A stretch of DNA of 64,000 nucleotides, taken from positions 85,868 through 149,867 of the forward strand of contig CAZPVX010000006.1 of assembly GCA_964590135.1 (NCBI GenBank), read 5' to 3'. Under the pieces are notes generated by a model that saw only the letters and a list, made by a program, of their open reading frames with translations, had not been told where the DNA came from and searched no databases. The translations under genes were made by a program, and so were the position numbers. This stretch comes from JBDHWI01 sp964590135. GTDB lineage: Bacteria; Chloroflexota; Anaerolineae; J036; Brachytrichaceae. Positions 7,162 to 16,352 of the stretch are shown in pieces (the first letter of the stretch is position 1; the number at the start of each line of letters is the position of its first letter).

Positions 7162-9732
7162 TCATGCAATCCGCGTCTTACTGCCCGCTGGCGTTTTCTC
7201 CACCTCGATCCGATCGGGGAAGGCGGCCTTCAACGCCTCGATGTGCGTGATGACGAAGATGCGCTCAAAGTCAGTCGAGATGGTGTGAATTGCCTCAACC
7301 AGCGCATCCAACCCCTGCGCGTCCTGCGTGCCGAAGCCCTCATCGATGAACAGAGTCTGCAGCCTGGCATTTGCGCGGCGCGCCAGCAATTGGCTGAGCG
7401 CGATGCGGATGGCAAAGTTCACGCGGAAGGCTTCGCCACCGCTATACATCTCATAGCTGCGCTCGCCCACTTCATCCGAGATGCGAATCTCCAGCGTCTC
7501 GGCGGTGTCGCCCTTTTGTGTCAGGCGCTGCGTCTCGAAGCGCACATTCATGCGACCGTTTGTCATGCGCGCCAGCAGCTGATTTGCAGTGAACTCCAAC
7601 TCCGGCAGCACGTTCTCAATAATCATTGCCGGCACGCCATTCTTGCCAAACGCGATGCGCAAATCATCAAGTTGCGATTGCTGCACGGAGAAGTCATCAA
7701 TCTCGGCGCGCAGCCGCTTCACTGTGCCTTCCAGCGCGATACATGCCTGCACCTTCTGGTTGGCCGCGATGACAAGGCGTTGTGCGGCGTACAGCGCATC
7801 GCGCGACTGGTTCATCGTGGCAGTGACCTCAGGCTCGCGCCGCAGTTGCGTCTCCACCTCAGCCAGTTGCCCACGCAGGTCAGCGCCGGCTTTCTCTTCA
7901 CTCGCGCGGCGCTCCTTCAAGGTCTGCTCCTGCAGAGACAAGGTTTGCAGTGCGCGATTTTCGCTCTCCACTTGCACGGCGGCACGATCGAGTTGCGCCT
8001 TGCGCTCAGCGAATGCTTTTAGTTGTTCGAGCCGATTGCGCAGGTGCGCATGTGCCGCCGCGTCATAGCCCACTTCGGCCAACTCAGCATTCACCTTGGC
8101 CAGGGCAGCCTGCGCTTCTGGCGCATAGCTGGCTTGATCCAGCACGCTTTGCGCCAGCGCCACCGCCTGCTCAGCATCTGACAATTGCTCGGTGGCGGCC
8201 TGCGCGCGCGCGAGCCTTTCTGAAAGTGCAATCTGATCGCGCTGCAAGGCGTTCAAGCCGCGCACGCGCGCGTCCAGAGTCGTGATGGCTTGTTCAACGT
8301 CGGTGCGCTTTTCAGCCAGTTGCTTCACCAGCACTTCATTCGCGCGATAGGCTGCGCCGCGCTCCTTGCCCGAATGTTCCCATTCCGCCAGCAAGCGTGT
8401 GCGCTCCTCTTCACCCAGCGGCCGATGACAGGTTGGGCAGATCGCGCCAACTTTTTGCAGGGCGTTCATGCGCGCGCGAATGTCATTCATCTCGCGCTTC
8501 AACACATCGTTCTGCGCGCGCGCTTCACTCTGCTGCTCAAACGTCTGGCTGAGTTCAAGCCGGCGCGCCTCGCGCTCGCTCTGCGCGGTTTCAATCTCTT
8601 CGATCTGCGCGCTGACTTCAGCCAGGCGTTGCAACAGGTTCGTGTCGGCGGCCAGCGTCTGCAGGTCGTGCAGCCGGCGCTTTTTATCCTCAAGATCGCT
8701 TTCCACGCGCCGGCGCGCATCCGCCAGCGCAGTCTCTGCGGCATACTTGCGCGGGTTCAACTCGGTCATGCTGGAGAGCTTGAGGTTGAACGCCTCATTC
8801 TCCGCGCGGCCATGCTCCAACTCGGCAAAGCCCTGCTCGATCTCGGCGCGCTGATCGATGGCGCTCTGGTATTGCTGCATCAGCGCAAGATGGCCGGCGC
8901 GATCGGCGTTCAAACGATCCAGGTCCACCTGCAAGCCGCGCAGACGTTGCTCAGTCTGCGCGGCTTGCTCGCGCAGCGCGCGCCCACGCTCACGCAAGCG
9001 CTCGATTTCGGCCATGGCCTGATCAGCCTGCATCAACCTGTCTTGCGCAGTGGTTTGCGTAGCCAGCGCCACGTCGAGCTGCTGCTGATATTCAGTCAGC
9101 TTCGACATCTCTTCGGCATGCTTGTCCAGCTCTTCCTGGCGTTTCTGCCGCTCATTGACCACATGCGCCAGTTGCTCCTTCGCGCGCGCTTCGTAGTCCA
9201 GCCACACGTCGAGATTGAGGATCTCGCTTAGCAACTCCTTGCGCTGCGCCGGCGGCTTCAGTGTAAATTCATCTGCGCGTCCCTGCTTCAAATAGGCCGA
9301 GTTGATGAACGTGTCATAGGTCAGATTCAGCGTGCGGATGATCTTGTCCTGTGTCTCATTCGTGCGCGGCTCTGTCAGTTGCGTCCAGCCGTTGTCGTTG
9401 TTTTTTACAAAGAACTCCAGCATGCCGCTCGACGTCGGCGCCTTGCCCTTCACCGCCTTGCCGATCTTGCGCGTGCGGACGACCTGATAGATTTGCCGGC
9501 CCTCGCCAAAGGTAAGCGCCACACGCATGTCGCTGGCGCCCTGGTTGATGAGTTCATCATCGCGCTTGGCGCGCGCCGCACCCCATATCGCCCACGTCAT
9601 CGCGTCGAGCAGCGAGCTTTTGCCGGCGCCGTTCTCGCCGGTCAGGCACACCACGCGCAGGCCGCTGAAGTCCAACGCGTCCGGCTCGCGGTAGGCCATG
9701 AAGTTTTTGATTTCAAGCTTGATGGGAATCAT
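7162..9732 (-). CDS. sbcC: SbcC/Rad50-type AAA ATPase, exonuclease subunit
   Basis: SMC-like DNA repair ATPase of 856 residues. Walker A GENGAGKSS lies near the N-terminus, then about 650 residues of coiled coil interrupted in the middle by the zinc-hook motif CPTCHRPLG. The ABC signature MYSGGEAFRVNFAIRIALS and Walker B LFIDEGFGTQD are at the C-terminus. Rad50/SbcC dimerises through the hook and with SbcD/Mre11 processes DNA ends and hairpins. The start at MIPIKLEIKNFMAY fits the family; the 47-codon upstream extension overlaps the phosphatase gene. It follows the histidine phosphatase gene by 10 bp, so they share an operon. The usual partner sbcD is not in this window. Confidence 0.9.
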   Translation of the reverse strand: MIPIKLEIKNFMAYREPDALDFSGLRVVCLTGENGAGKSSLLDAMTWAIWGAARAKRDDELINQGASDMRVALTFGEGRQIYQVVRTRKIGKAVKGKAPTSSGMLEFFVKNNDNGWTQLTEPRTNETQDKIIRTLNLTYDTFINSAYLKQGRADEFTLKPPAQRKELLSEILNLDVWLDYEARAKEQLAHVVNERQKRQEELDKHAEEMSKLTEYQQQLDVALATQTTAQDRLMQADQAMAEIERLRERGRALREQAAQTEQRLRGLQVDLDRLNADRAGHLALMQQYQSAIDQRAEIEQGFAELEHGRAENEAFNLKLSSMTELNPRKYAAETALADARRRVESDLEDKKRRLHDLQTLAADTNLLQRLAEVSAQIEEIETAQSEREARRLELSQTFEQQSEARAQNDVLKREMNDIRARMNALQKVGAICPTCHRPLGEEERTRLLAEWEHSGKERGAAYRANEVLVKQLAEKRTDVEQAITTLDARVRGLNALQRDQIALSERLARAQAATEQLSDAEQAVALAQSVLDQASYAPEAQAALAKVNAELAEVGYDAAAHAHLRNRLEQLKAFAERKAQLDRAAVQVESENRALQTLSLQEQTLKERRASEEKAGADLRGQLAEVETQLRREPEVTATMNQSRDALYAAQRLVIAANQKVQACIALEGTVKRLRAEIDDFSVQQSQLDDLRIAFGKNGVPAMIIENVLPELEFTANQLLARMTNGRMNVRFETQRLTQKGDTAETLEIRISDEVGERSYEMYSGGEAFRVNFAIRIALSQLLARRANARLQTLFIDEGFGTQDAQGLDALVEAIHTISTDFERIFVITHIEALKAAFPDRIEVEKTPAGSKTRIA

Positions 9733-9742
9733 CGAAATATTT

Positions 9743-10270
9743 TCAATCTTGAGCGACGCGAAGGATTTCAGCCGCAACGCAGGCGTCGTTGTCAAAGGTG
9801 AGGCGCGCACCTTCGCAATACCCGGCCGCCGGCCCCCACTCCGCTGCATCGGCATGAGGCCGGCACGCTGCAACGCCCAGTTCGATCACGCCGCCATGTG
9901 TGACGACCAGCACGCTGCCGCCATCGCCGGCGAGCGCGACCAGTTCGCGCCACAGCCTCTCCAGGCTCTGCGCGTAACTTGCGGCATGCCGGCCTGTCTT
10001 CACTGCGCGCGCCACCTCGGCAAAGCTTGCATCCATGCTTATCTCGGTGCTGACAAGGCCATCCGCCGGCAGCAACTCGTCGAGTTCGAAATCGACCGCA
10101 TAGCCCATGGCGATGGCTGTGTCGAATGCGCGCGGCAAAGTGCTGGTGGCCACGCGGTCGAAGTGACCCATGCTATTGCCTACTCGCCGCGCCAGCGATA
10201 CGCCCTCCTGCGAGAGATGTGGTTGCGGTGCATTGCGCTTGCTGTGCCGGCGGACTTCCAGGAATTTCAT
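9743..10270 (-). CDS. histidine phosphatase family protein
   Basis: Cytoplasmic protein of 175 residues of the phosphoglycerate-mutase-like histidine phosphatase superfamily. The N-terminal catalytic RHx motif appears as VRRHSKRN (Ser where Gly is usual), the second region has STLPRAFDTA, and the second catalytic His is in VLVVTHGGVIELG. It hydrolyses small phosphoesters; substrate not determinable. The Ser in the RHG motif is tolerated in some members. It sits directly upstream of sbcC, with a 10-bp gap, in the same direction. Confidence 0.85.
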   Translation of the reverse strand: MKFLEVRRHSKRNAPQPHLSQEGVSLARRVGNSMGHFDRVATSTLPRAFDTAIAMGYAVDFELDELLPADGLVSTEISMDASFAEVARAVKTGRHAASYAQSLERLWRELVALAGDGGSVLVVTHGGVIELGVAACRPHADAAEWGPAAGYCEGARLTFDNDACVAAEILRVAQD

Positions 10271-10356
10271 CGTAGAGATTTGAGCGGTGAGTTTTGCATT
10301 CTAAATTGTTGCCGCGCTGAACTCAAGCAGTCAAATCAAAAATCGTCATCTGAAAA

Positions 10357-11007
10357 TCACAGCGACTTCCACTCATGCTCCACACGGCCATCGTCGCACA
10401 GGTGCAACAAGCCGATGCTCGGCCCGTGCCGGCCCTTGCGCCCGGCCGGGTTTGACACCGCGCCCGGGTTGAAATACAGCGTGCCGTCGATGGTGGCTGC
10501 GTGCCTGAGGTGGCTGTGGCCGAAGATGACGATGGTGGCATTCGCCGGCTTCAAGCGCGCCAGCCGCGCCACCAGGTCTTCGTTCACCTTCGCCAGGCCG
10601 CGCTGCTGCTGAAGTCCCTTGAATTTGTCCAGCACTGAGTAGATGAAGCTGATGTGACCGTGCGTCATCCAGATCATCTGGTCGCGCGCGCGCAGTGCAA
10701 GCGCAAGCGGCAAATCCTGATCATGGTAGCCAGTGCTGTATTGCCAGTGCAGATTGCCGCGCACGGCGTAAGTCGGCGCGATGGCTTCGAGCGCCGGCAA
10801 AATACTGGTCGATTCCAGGTCGCCGGCGTGCAAAATTGCGTCGCAGCCCTTCAGCAGATCGAATATCGTTCGCGGCAGCGCCGGCAAGCGGTGCGGCACA
10901 TGCGTATCGGCTATCACGCCGAGCGTGTGCGCGTGGCGCAGATCAATGGATTGGGCTGGGTGAAGTGTGTTCAGATCAGTCACGATGCGGAGATGCGATG
11001 TTACCAT
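10357..11007 (-). CDS. YfcE/MJ0936-family metallophosphoesterase
   Basis: Calcineurin-like metallophosphoesterase of about 216 residues. Metal-binding motifs in order: GVIADTHVPH (DxH), ILHAGDLES (GD), VRGNLH, MTHGHISF and FGHSHLRHAA (GHxH). These enzymes are Mn/Ni-dependent phosphodiesterases of unknown physiological substrate; this is not the SbcD type. The start at 11007 is the most upstream plausible ATG, but a GTG at 10983 is an alternative because the ATG is embedded in the candidate -10 box of the divergent trpC. In-frame sequence further upstream is antisense to trpC and unlike the family. Confidence 0.87.
   Translation of the reverse strand: MVTSHLRIVTDLNTLHPAQSIDLRHAHTLGVIADTHVPHRLPALPRTIFDLLKGCDAILHAGDLESTSILPALEAIAPTYAVRGNLHWQYSTGYHDQDLPLALALRARDQMIWMTHGHISFIYSVLDKFKGLQQQRGLAKVNEDLVARLARLKPANATIVIFGHSHLRHAATIDGTLYFNPGAVSNPAGRKGRHGPSIGLLHLCDDGRVEHEWKSL
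11002..11007 (+). promoter_or_regulatory. candidate -10 box of trpC (leaderless)
   Basis: TACCAT with 7 nt to the ATG at 11015. A transcript starting about 7 nt after the box would begin at the start codon. No Shine-Dalgarno is visible. Confidence 0.45.
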
Positions 11008-11014
11008 TCGCGCG

Positions 11015-11854
11015 ATGCAAACACCGCAACGCAACATCCTTGACGAAATTCTGGCGCACAAGCGTGAGACAGAGCTGCCGGCGCGCAAACGCGCAATGCC
11101 GCCAGATGAAGTGCGGCGTTTGGCTGAAGCGCAGCCCGCGCCGACGCGCGACTTCGCCGGCGCGCTGCACCGCGCAGATGGCAATGTCGCGCTCATTGCC
11201 GAGGTGAAGCGCGCCTCACCGTCAAAGGGCGATCTCGCGAAGGGCGTATTCGATCCAGTGGCGCTCGCCACCATCTACGAAACCAACGGCGCTGCCTGCA
11301 TCAGCGTGCTGACCGACGAGAATTACTTCAAAGGGTCACTCGATCATCTACGCGCGGTGAGGCAAAGGGTGAAAATTCCGCTGTTGCGCAAGGACTTCAT
11401 CGTCGACCCCTATCAACTCTACGAAGCGCGCGCCGCCGGCGCTGATGCCGCGCTGCTCATCGTGGCTGCGCTCGATGACGCAACTTTGCGCGATCTGCAT
11501 GCGCTGGCTTGCGAGTTGACTCTCACCCCATTGGTGGAAGTGCATGATGCGGCAGAAGCGGAGCGAGCGGTGCGCGCCGGCGCGGGCGTGATCGGCGTGA
11601 ACAACCGCGATCTGCGCACATTCAGGGTGGACATCGAGACAACGCGCGCGTGCGCGGAGAGATTGGCGCGTGAAGGATGGAGAGCCGGTGTTTCACAATC
11701 GCTCATCGCAGAGAGCGGCATCTTCACGCCGACGGACGTGACACGGGTGGCCGGCATGGGCGCGAATGCGATTCTCGTCGGCGAGTCGATCATCACCGCT
11801 GGCGATCTGGCGGCGCAAGTGCAGGCGCTCGCCAGCGTGCCGCGCCGGCGCTGA
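11015..11854 (+). CDS. trpC: indole-3-glycerol phosphate synthase
   Basis: TIM-barrel enzyme of tryptophan synthesis converting CdRP to indole-3-glycerol phosphate with loss of CO2. Family motifs in order: NILDEILAHKRETE, LIAEVKRASPSKG (catalytic Lys), YETNGAACISVLTDENYFKGS, LLRKDFIVDPYQ (catalytic Lys), VEVHDAAEAERA, GVNNRDLRTF, LIAESGI and ILVGESI. The length of 279 residues from MQTPQRNILDE is typical of the family. No other trp gene is present, so the pathway is dispersed or located elsewhere. A strong hairpin follows 40 bp downstream. Confidence 0.95.
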   Translation: MQTPQRNILDEILAHKRETELPARKRAMPPDEVRRLAEAQPAPTRDFAGALHRADGNVALIAEVKRASPSKGDLAKGVFDPVALATIYETNGAACISVLTDENYFKGSLDHLRAVRQRVKIPLLRKDFIVDPYQLYEARAAGADAALLIVAALDDATLRDLHALACELTLTPLVEVHDAAEAERAVRAGAGVIGVNNRDLRTFRVDIETTRACAERLAREGWRAGVSQSLIAESGIFTPTDVTRVAGMGANAILVGESIITAGDLAAQVQALASVPRRR

Positions 11855-11894
11855 TCTCGCCGTGCAGGCGGCCAGCACTGCGCCGATCACGCAC

Positions 11895-11927
11895 AAACGC
11901 CGCCGGCGAACGTGGCCGGCGGCGTTT
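11895..11927 (+). terminator. rho-independent terminator between trpC and mscL
   Basis: Perfect 13-bp stem (11895-11907 with 11915-11927, arm AAACGCCGCCGGC) and a 7-nt loop, ending in TTTTC on the + strand. It is located between convergent trpC and mscL, so it may terminate both. Confidence 0.75.
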
Positions 11928-11944
11928 TCATACTTCTGACTGGC

Positions 11945-12313
11945 CTACTTCTGGCGCTTCAGCAAATCTCGAATCTCGGTGAGCAGCGCGACATCTGCCG
12001 GCGGAGCTGCCGGCGCGGCTTCCTTCTTCTTGGTCATGTTGTTGATCGACCGGACAATCAGGAAGACGACAAACGCAACGATCAGGAAGTTGATGATCGC
12101 TTGGATGAAGTTGCCGTAGGTGATATTGGCAGTGCCAACAGTGATCGCCAACGCGGTGAAATCAATTCCGCCAAGAATGACACCGACGATCGGCATGATG
12201 ATGTCATTCACCAGCGAATTGACAATCGCGGTGAATGCAGCGCCGATAATGACGGCAACAGCCAGGTCGATAACATTGCCACGGTTGATGAAGTCGCGAA
12301 ATTCCTTGAGCAT
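11945..12313 (-). CDS. mscL: large-conductance mechanosensitive channel
   Basis: MscL of 122 residues, the usual length. N-terminal amphipathic MLKEFRDFINRGN, TM1 VIDLAVAVIIGAAF with the pore-lining small residues, a periplasmic loop, TM2 FIQAIINFLIVAFVVFLIVRS and a basic C-terminus ending in the helix LLTEIRDLLKRQK. It forms a pentameric inner-membrane pore that opens on membrane tension and releases solutes during hypo-osmotic shock. It is convergent with trpC and stands alone. Confidence 0.95.
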   Translation of the reverse strand: MLKEFRDFINRGNVIDLAVAVIIGAAFTAIVNSLVNDIIMPIVGVILGGIDFTALAITVGTANITYGNFIQAIINFLIVAFVVFLIVRSINNMTKKKEAAPAAPPADVALLTEIRDLLKRQK

Positions 12314-12462
12314 GATGTTTCCTCAATCAAATGTATCTTGAATGTCGATGACTGGTCTTCGCTGAAAAGATTAACTCAACCACAAACAAATTACAACCAC
12401 GCGCTCATAGACCAAAGTATTGTTTCGTTGTGACAGGGCCGGTCGAACAGCTGAAAACACTC

Positions 12463-12468
12463 TATAAT
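12463..12468 (+). promoter_or_regulatory. TATAAT -10 box upstream of dnaN
   Basis: Perfect TATAAT 57 nt before the dnaN start. No convincing -35 at 16-18 bp; a TTGTGACA-like sequence at 12428-12435 is too distant. An AAGG purine run lies close to the start codon. Confidence 0.5.
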
Positions 12469-12525
12469 CCTTCACCCGAAACCAAATCATCGGGTAAATC
12501 ATCCTGTCCCATAGAAGGCGCATTC

Positions 12526-13665
12526 ATGAGAATTTCCTGCCTGCAAGAGAACCTCGCGCGCGGCCTGAACATCGTCAGCCGCGCTGTTGCGCCGCGCACG
12601 GCTACTCTGCCAGTGCTCACGCACGTGCTGCTGGCGACCGATAATGGCCGGCTCAAGATCGCGGCAACCAACCTCGAACTCGGTGTAACGTGCTGGATTG
12701 GCGCAAAGGTGGAAGACGAAGGCTCGATCACGGTGCCGGCGCGCACCTTCAGCGACCTCGTGGCTTTGCTACCGGCGGATCGCGTGGATCTGGAGTTGAA
12801 CATCCGCACGCAAACCCTGCGCGTGCAAGCCGGCAAAACCGACAACAACATCAAGGGCATCGATGCACAGGAATTCCCGATCATTCCAACCTTCAGCGCA
12901 ACCTCGGCGGTGTTCATCGAGCCGGCGGTGCTGAAGAAGCTCATCGCGCAGGTGGTGTTTGCGGCGGCAACCGACGAGAGCCGGCCCACCCTCACCGGCG
13001 TGCTGACCAAGCTGGACGGAGACACCATCACCATGGCTGCCACCGACGGCTTTCGCCTGAGTGTGCGCAGCGGCAAGCTGAAGGAAGCTGTGCCTGAGTC
13101 GCGCACCTTTTTGATCCCGGCCCGCGCGCTTGCCGAAGTGGCACGCGTGATGGGCGAGCAGGAAGAAGCCATCGCCATCAGCGTCACCCCGTCCCACGGA
13201 CAGGTGCTGTTCCACATGGCGAACGTGGACGTGGTGGCGCAACTGATCGATCAGAAATTTCCCGATTACGAGCCAATCATCCCCAAGAAGCACGACACGC
13301 GCACCGTCATGAACACCGCTGACATGCTGAAAGCGTGCCGGCAGGCCAGCATCTTCGCGCGCGATTCGCTCGACACCGTGCGACTGACTGTGAAGCCGGG
13401 CGAGGAGTTGGAGCCGGGCAAGGTGAAGGTGACCGCCCGCGCCGATGCCACCGGCGATAACGAGAGTGATCTGGATGCCACAGTGAATGGCGAGGGGGTT
13501 GAGATCGGCTTCAACGTGAAATATTTGATCGAGGCGCTGTCAGCCATTGATGCTCCGCAGGTGGCGCTGGAGACCACCGCACCACAGCGCCCGGGCGTCA
13601 TTCGCGCCATCGGTGATGACCAGTTCATGCACCTCATCATGCCAATGCACCTGCCGCGCAGTTGA
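12526..13665 (+). CDS. dnaN: DNA polymerase III subunit beta (sliding clamp)
   Basis: Beta clamp of 379 residues: a ring-shaped dimer of three-domain monomers that tethers DNA polymerase III to DNA. Visible: N-terminal MRISCLQENLARGLNIVSRAV, LPVLTHVLLAT, DGFRLSVRSGKL (the T-D-G-hR-L motif of the family), FPDYEPIIPKKH and C-terminal LIMPMHLPRS (the MPM.L peptide at the partner-binding cleft). The start at 12526 (MRIS) matches the family; a 32-codon upstream extension is not homologous. dnaA and recF are absent, so this is not the canonical origin cluster. Confidence 0.95.
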   Translation: MRISCLQENLARGLNIVSRAVAPRTATLPVLTHVLLATDNGRLKIAATNLELGVTCWIGAKVEDEGSITVPARTFSDLVALLPADRVDLELNIRTQTLRVQAGKTDNNIKGIDAQEFPIIPTFSATSAVFIEPAVLKKLIAQVVFAAATDESRPTLTGVLTKLDGDTITMAATDGFRLSVRSGKLKEAVPESRTFLIPARALAEVARVMGEQEEAIAISVTPSHGQVLFHMANVDVVAQLIDQKFPDYEPIIPKKHDTRTVMNTADMLKACRQASIFARDSLDTVRLTVKPGEELEPGKVKVTARADATGDNESDLDATVNGEGVEIGFNVKYLIEALSAIDAPQVALETTAPQRPGVIRAIGDDQFMHLIMPMHLPRS

Positions 13666-13672
13666 GGATTTT

Positions 13673-13725
13673 TCCTGCATCCCGCGTCACATTCCAGCCA
13701 ATTCAATGCGATGCGGGGTGCAGGA
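13673..13725. repeat. inverted repeat between dnaN and Lon-like gene
   Basis: Arms TCCTGCATCCCGC (13673-13685) and GCGGGGTGCAGGA (13713-13725) pair over 13 bp with one G:T wobble, with a 27-nt loop. It may be an attenuating hairpin or an mRNA-stability element between the two genes. Confidence 0.5.
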
Positions 13726-13743
13726 CGCGCGTTTCGTCACTTC

Positions 13744-16260
13744 ATGCCCATCAAAATTCTCACGGCGGAAGAGGCGCGCCGCATTTGCGACCCAGCCTCA
13801 TTTTCATTCAACACCACCGCCGACCTGCCCTACATCGACACCATCTTCGGTCAGCCGCGTGCCACGCGCGCCATCGATTTTGGCGTGAACATGGATGCGC
13901 CGGGCTACAACCTGTTTGTGATGGGACCGCAAGGCACCGGCCGCACGCACGTCATCACGCGCTATCTGAAGCGCGCCGCGCCGCAAGGCGCGCAACCCGG
14001 CGATTGGGTCTATGTTCACAACTTTGACGAGCCGCGCAAGCCCATCGCACTGAAGTTGAGAGCCGGCCAGGCGCGCAAACTGAGCGAACTGATGGACAGC
14101 CTGATGACGCAAGTGCAGCAGAAGATGCCGCTGGCTTTCGAGACTGACGCCTACGACGAAGCTGCCGATGCCATCGCATCCGCAATGCAAACTGCGCAAA
14201 ACGACGCACTTGGCGCAGTGCAGGCTGCCTGCGAAAAAGACGGCTTCACACTGTCACACACCGCTTCGGGACTGGTCATCGCGCCCGCGACAAACACGCC
14301 GCTGGACGAAGCGAAGCTGAAAGCGCAGGCGCGGCTGAACGACATGCTCGACGACACGCTGCGGGCATTGCGCGAGATGGAGAAGAAAGCGCGAGCAGCA
14401 TTCAACCAGTTGGATGCCGACGTGGCGCGCTCAGTTGTAAAGCCGCTGCTCGAGGATGCCGGCCAGCGCATCGATGCGCTGGCCGATGAAGTTGACCGTC
14501 CGGCACTGGCTGCCTATTTCGATGCAGTCGATCAAGATGTCGTATGGAATGTCGCTGCGTTCAAACCGGTGGATCGCGGCGGCGCAGAGATAGAGCCGGC
14601 AGCGCGGCGCATCTTCATGAATCGCTATCGCATCAACGTCCTCGTCGACAATTGCGAGACCTGCGGCGCGCCGATCATCAACGAGGATTATCCGACTTAC
14701 TACAACCTCGTCGGCCGCATCGATCGCGCCCTCAGCTTCAACAACGGCAATAGCATCGATCACACGATCCTGCGGCCCGGCGCGTTGCATCGCGCCAACG
14801 GCGGCTACCTCATCATGCGCGTGCGCGACCTGGTGGAATACGAGGATGCCTGGTTCGCGCTCAAGCGCAGCCTGAACAAAGGCTCGCTGACCATCGAAGA
14901 GCCGAATGCGCACACGCAACTCATCAACGCGCCGATGCTGGAGCCACAGGCTATCCCATTGAATGTGAAGGTGATTCTGCTGGGCAACGGCAACGAGTAT
15001 TGGCAGGTGGCGCGCGACGAGGATTTCCGCTCGCTGTTCAAGGTGCGCGCAGAGTTCACTACACACATGCCGCGCACGCCGGAGAACGAGCAGGCATATG
15101 CATCCTTCCTGCGCAACCGCATCGACGATGAGAAGCTGATGCCGTTCGATCGCGCCGGCGTTGCTGCGCTGGTGGAAGAAGGCTCGCGCATCGCCGACGA
15201 CCAGGAACGCCTCTCCGTTCGCCTCGGCGAGATCGCCGACCTGGCACGCGAAGCTGCCTATTGGGCGAAACAGGCGAATCGCAGCGCGGCCACTAGCGAA
15301 GACGTGAAGACGGCATTGCACGAGCGGCGCTATCGCATCGACCGCTATGAGCATGACGTGCGTGACTACACTTTTCGCGGCATGTATTACGTTGCCACCA
15401 GCGGCACAGCCGTGGGCCAGGTGAACGGGCTATCCGTGACCGACGTGGTCGAATATGAGTTCGCGCAGCCCACGCGCATCACCGCGCGCAGCTACGTCAT
15501 GCGCGGCGGCATCGACGACATCGACCGCGCCGTGAGCTACACCGACTCTTCGCACAACAAAGGCATCGCGCTCATCGATAGCTACCTCAACGGGCTGTAT
15601 TCGCATGACCAGATCCTTACGCTTTCGGCGAGTGTCACCTTCGAACAGAGCAATGTGCAGCACGAGGGTGACAGCGCCACCTGCGCGATGCTGATTGCGC
15701 TGCTCTCAGCGGTGGCCAACCTGCCGGTGCCGCAGTACTACGCCATCACAGGCACGATGGATCAGTTCGGCTTTGTGCGTCCCATCGGCGCGACCAACGA
15801 GAAAACCGAGGGCTTCTTCGACACCTGTAAGGCGCGCGGGTTGGACGGCACACAGGGGGTGATTTTGCCGGCGACCAACGCCGTCGACCTGATGCTGCGC
15901 GAGGATGTCGTCGAGGCGATTCGCGCCGGCATGTTCAAGGTGATGACAGCGACGCACATCGATGACATCATTGAGGTGATGTTCAACATGCCTGCCGGCG
16001 TGCGCGGCGAAGATGGCAAATTCCCCGAAGGCACCGTCCACGCGAAGGTCGAAGCGACGCTGCGTGAGATCAACGACAAGGCAAATGGCCACAAGCAAGG
16101 CAAGGGGAGCGGCGACGAAGAGGAAAAGAAAACAGCGACTGGGAAGCCGGCGGAACCAACACCAGAACCACCCTCTGCCCCGCCACCAGAACCCAGCCCG
16201 CAGCCGCAGCCTGGCCCCAACCCGCCACCCGAGCCGGAGCCGGACGCAGAAGCGGAGTGA
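13744..16260 (+). CDS. Lon-like AAA protease (AAA_32/LonC type)
   Basis: ATP-dependent Lon-related protease of 838 residues. The N-terminal AAA domain has FVMGPQGTGRTHVITRYL, a Walker A with Arg replacing Lys, usual for this clade. A helical segment follows, then NCETCGAPIINEDYPTYY and VGRIDRAL. The C-terminal Lon proteolytic domain has the catalytic Ser in HEGDSATCAMLIALLSA and Lys in NEKTEGFFD. It degrades damaged or regulatory cytoplasmic proteins. The start at MPIKILTAEEAR was preferred over 13711. The last ~35 residues are a Pro/Glu-rich tail (PTPEPPSAPPPEPSP), not part of the conserved fold. Confidence 0.9.
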   Translation: MPIKILTAEEARRICDPASFSFNTTADLPYIDTIFGQPRATRAIDFGVNMDAPGYNLFVMGPQGTGRTHVITRYLKRAAPQGAQPGDWVYVHNFDEPRKPIALKLRAGQARKLSELMDSLMTQVQQKMPLAFETDAYDEAADAIASAMQTAQNDALGAVQAACEKDGFTLSHTASGLVIAPATNTPLDEAKLKAQARLNDMLDDTLRALREMEKKARAAFNQLDADVARSVVKPLLEDAGQRIDALADEVDRPALAAYFDAVDQDVVWNVAAFKPVDRGGAEIEPAARRIFMNRYRINVLVDNCETCGAPIINEDYPTYYNLVGRIDRALSFNNGNSIDHTILRPGALHRANGGYLIMRVRDLVEYEDAWFALKRSLNKGSLTIEEPNAHTQLINAPMLEPQAIPLNVKVILLGNGNEYWQVARDEDFRSLFKVRAEFTTHMPRTPENEQAYASFLRNRIDDEKLMPFDRAGVAALVEEGSRIADDQERLSVRLGEIADLAREAAYWAKQANRSAATSEDVKTALHERRYRIDRYEHDVRDYTFRGMYYVATSGTAVGQVNGLSVTDVVEYEFAQPTRITARSYVMRGGIDDIDRAVSYTDSSHNKGIALIDSYLNGLYSHDQILTLSASVTFEQSNVQHEGDSATCAMLIALLSAVANLPVPQYYAITGTMDQFGFVRPIGATNEKTEGFFDTCKARGLDGTQGVILPATNAVDLMLREDVVEAIRAGMFKVMTATHIDDIIEVMFNMPAGVRGEDGKFPEGTVHAKVEATLREINDKANGHKQGKGSGDEEEKKTATGKPAEPTPEPPSAPPPEPSPQPQPGPNPPPEPEPDAEAE

Positions 16261-16352
16261 GCGAAAAGAATGCGCAGCGGCGACGGTGAGCAGGGTTGAA
16301 ATAGCGCGCTGCGTGAAATGCGCACCGCGCGTCTATCACGCAGGTTGCGCCA

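Noticed and set aside
14431..15354. 307-residue minus strand frame in the Lon-like gene
   Set aside because: Shadow of the conserved Lon-like protein.
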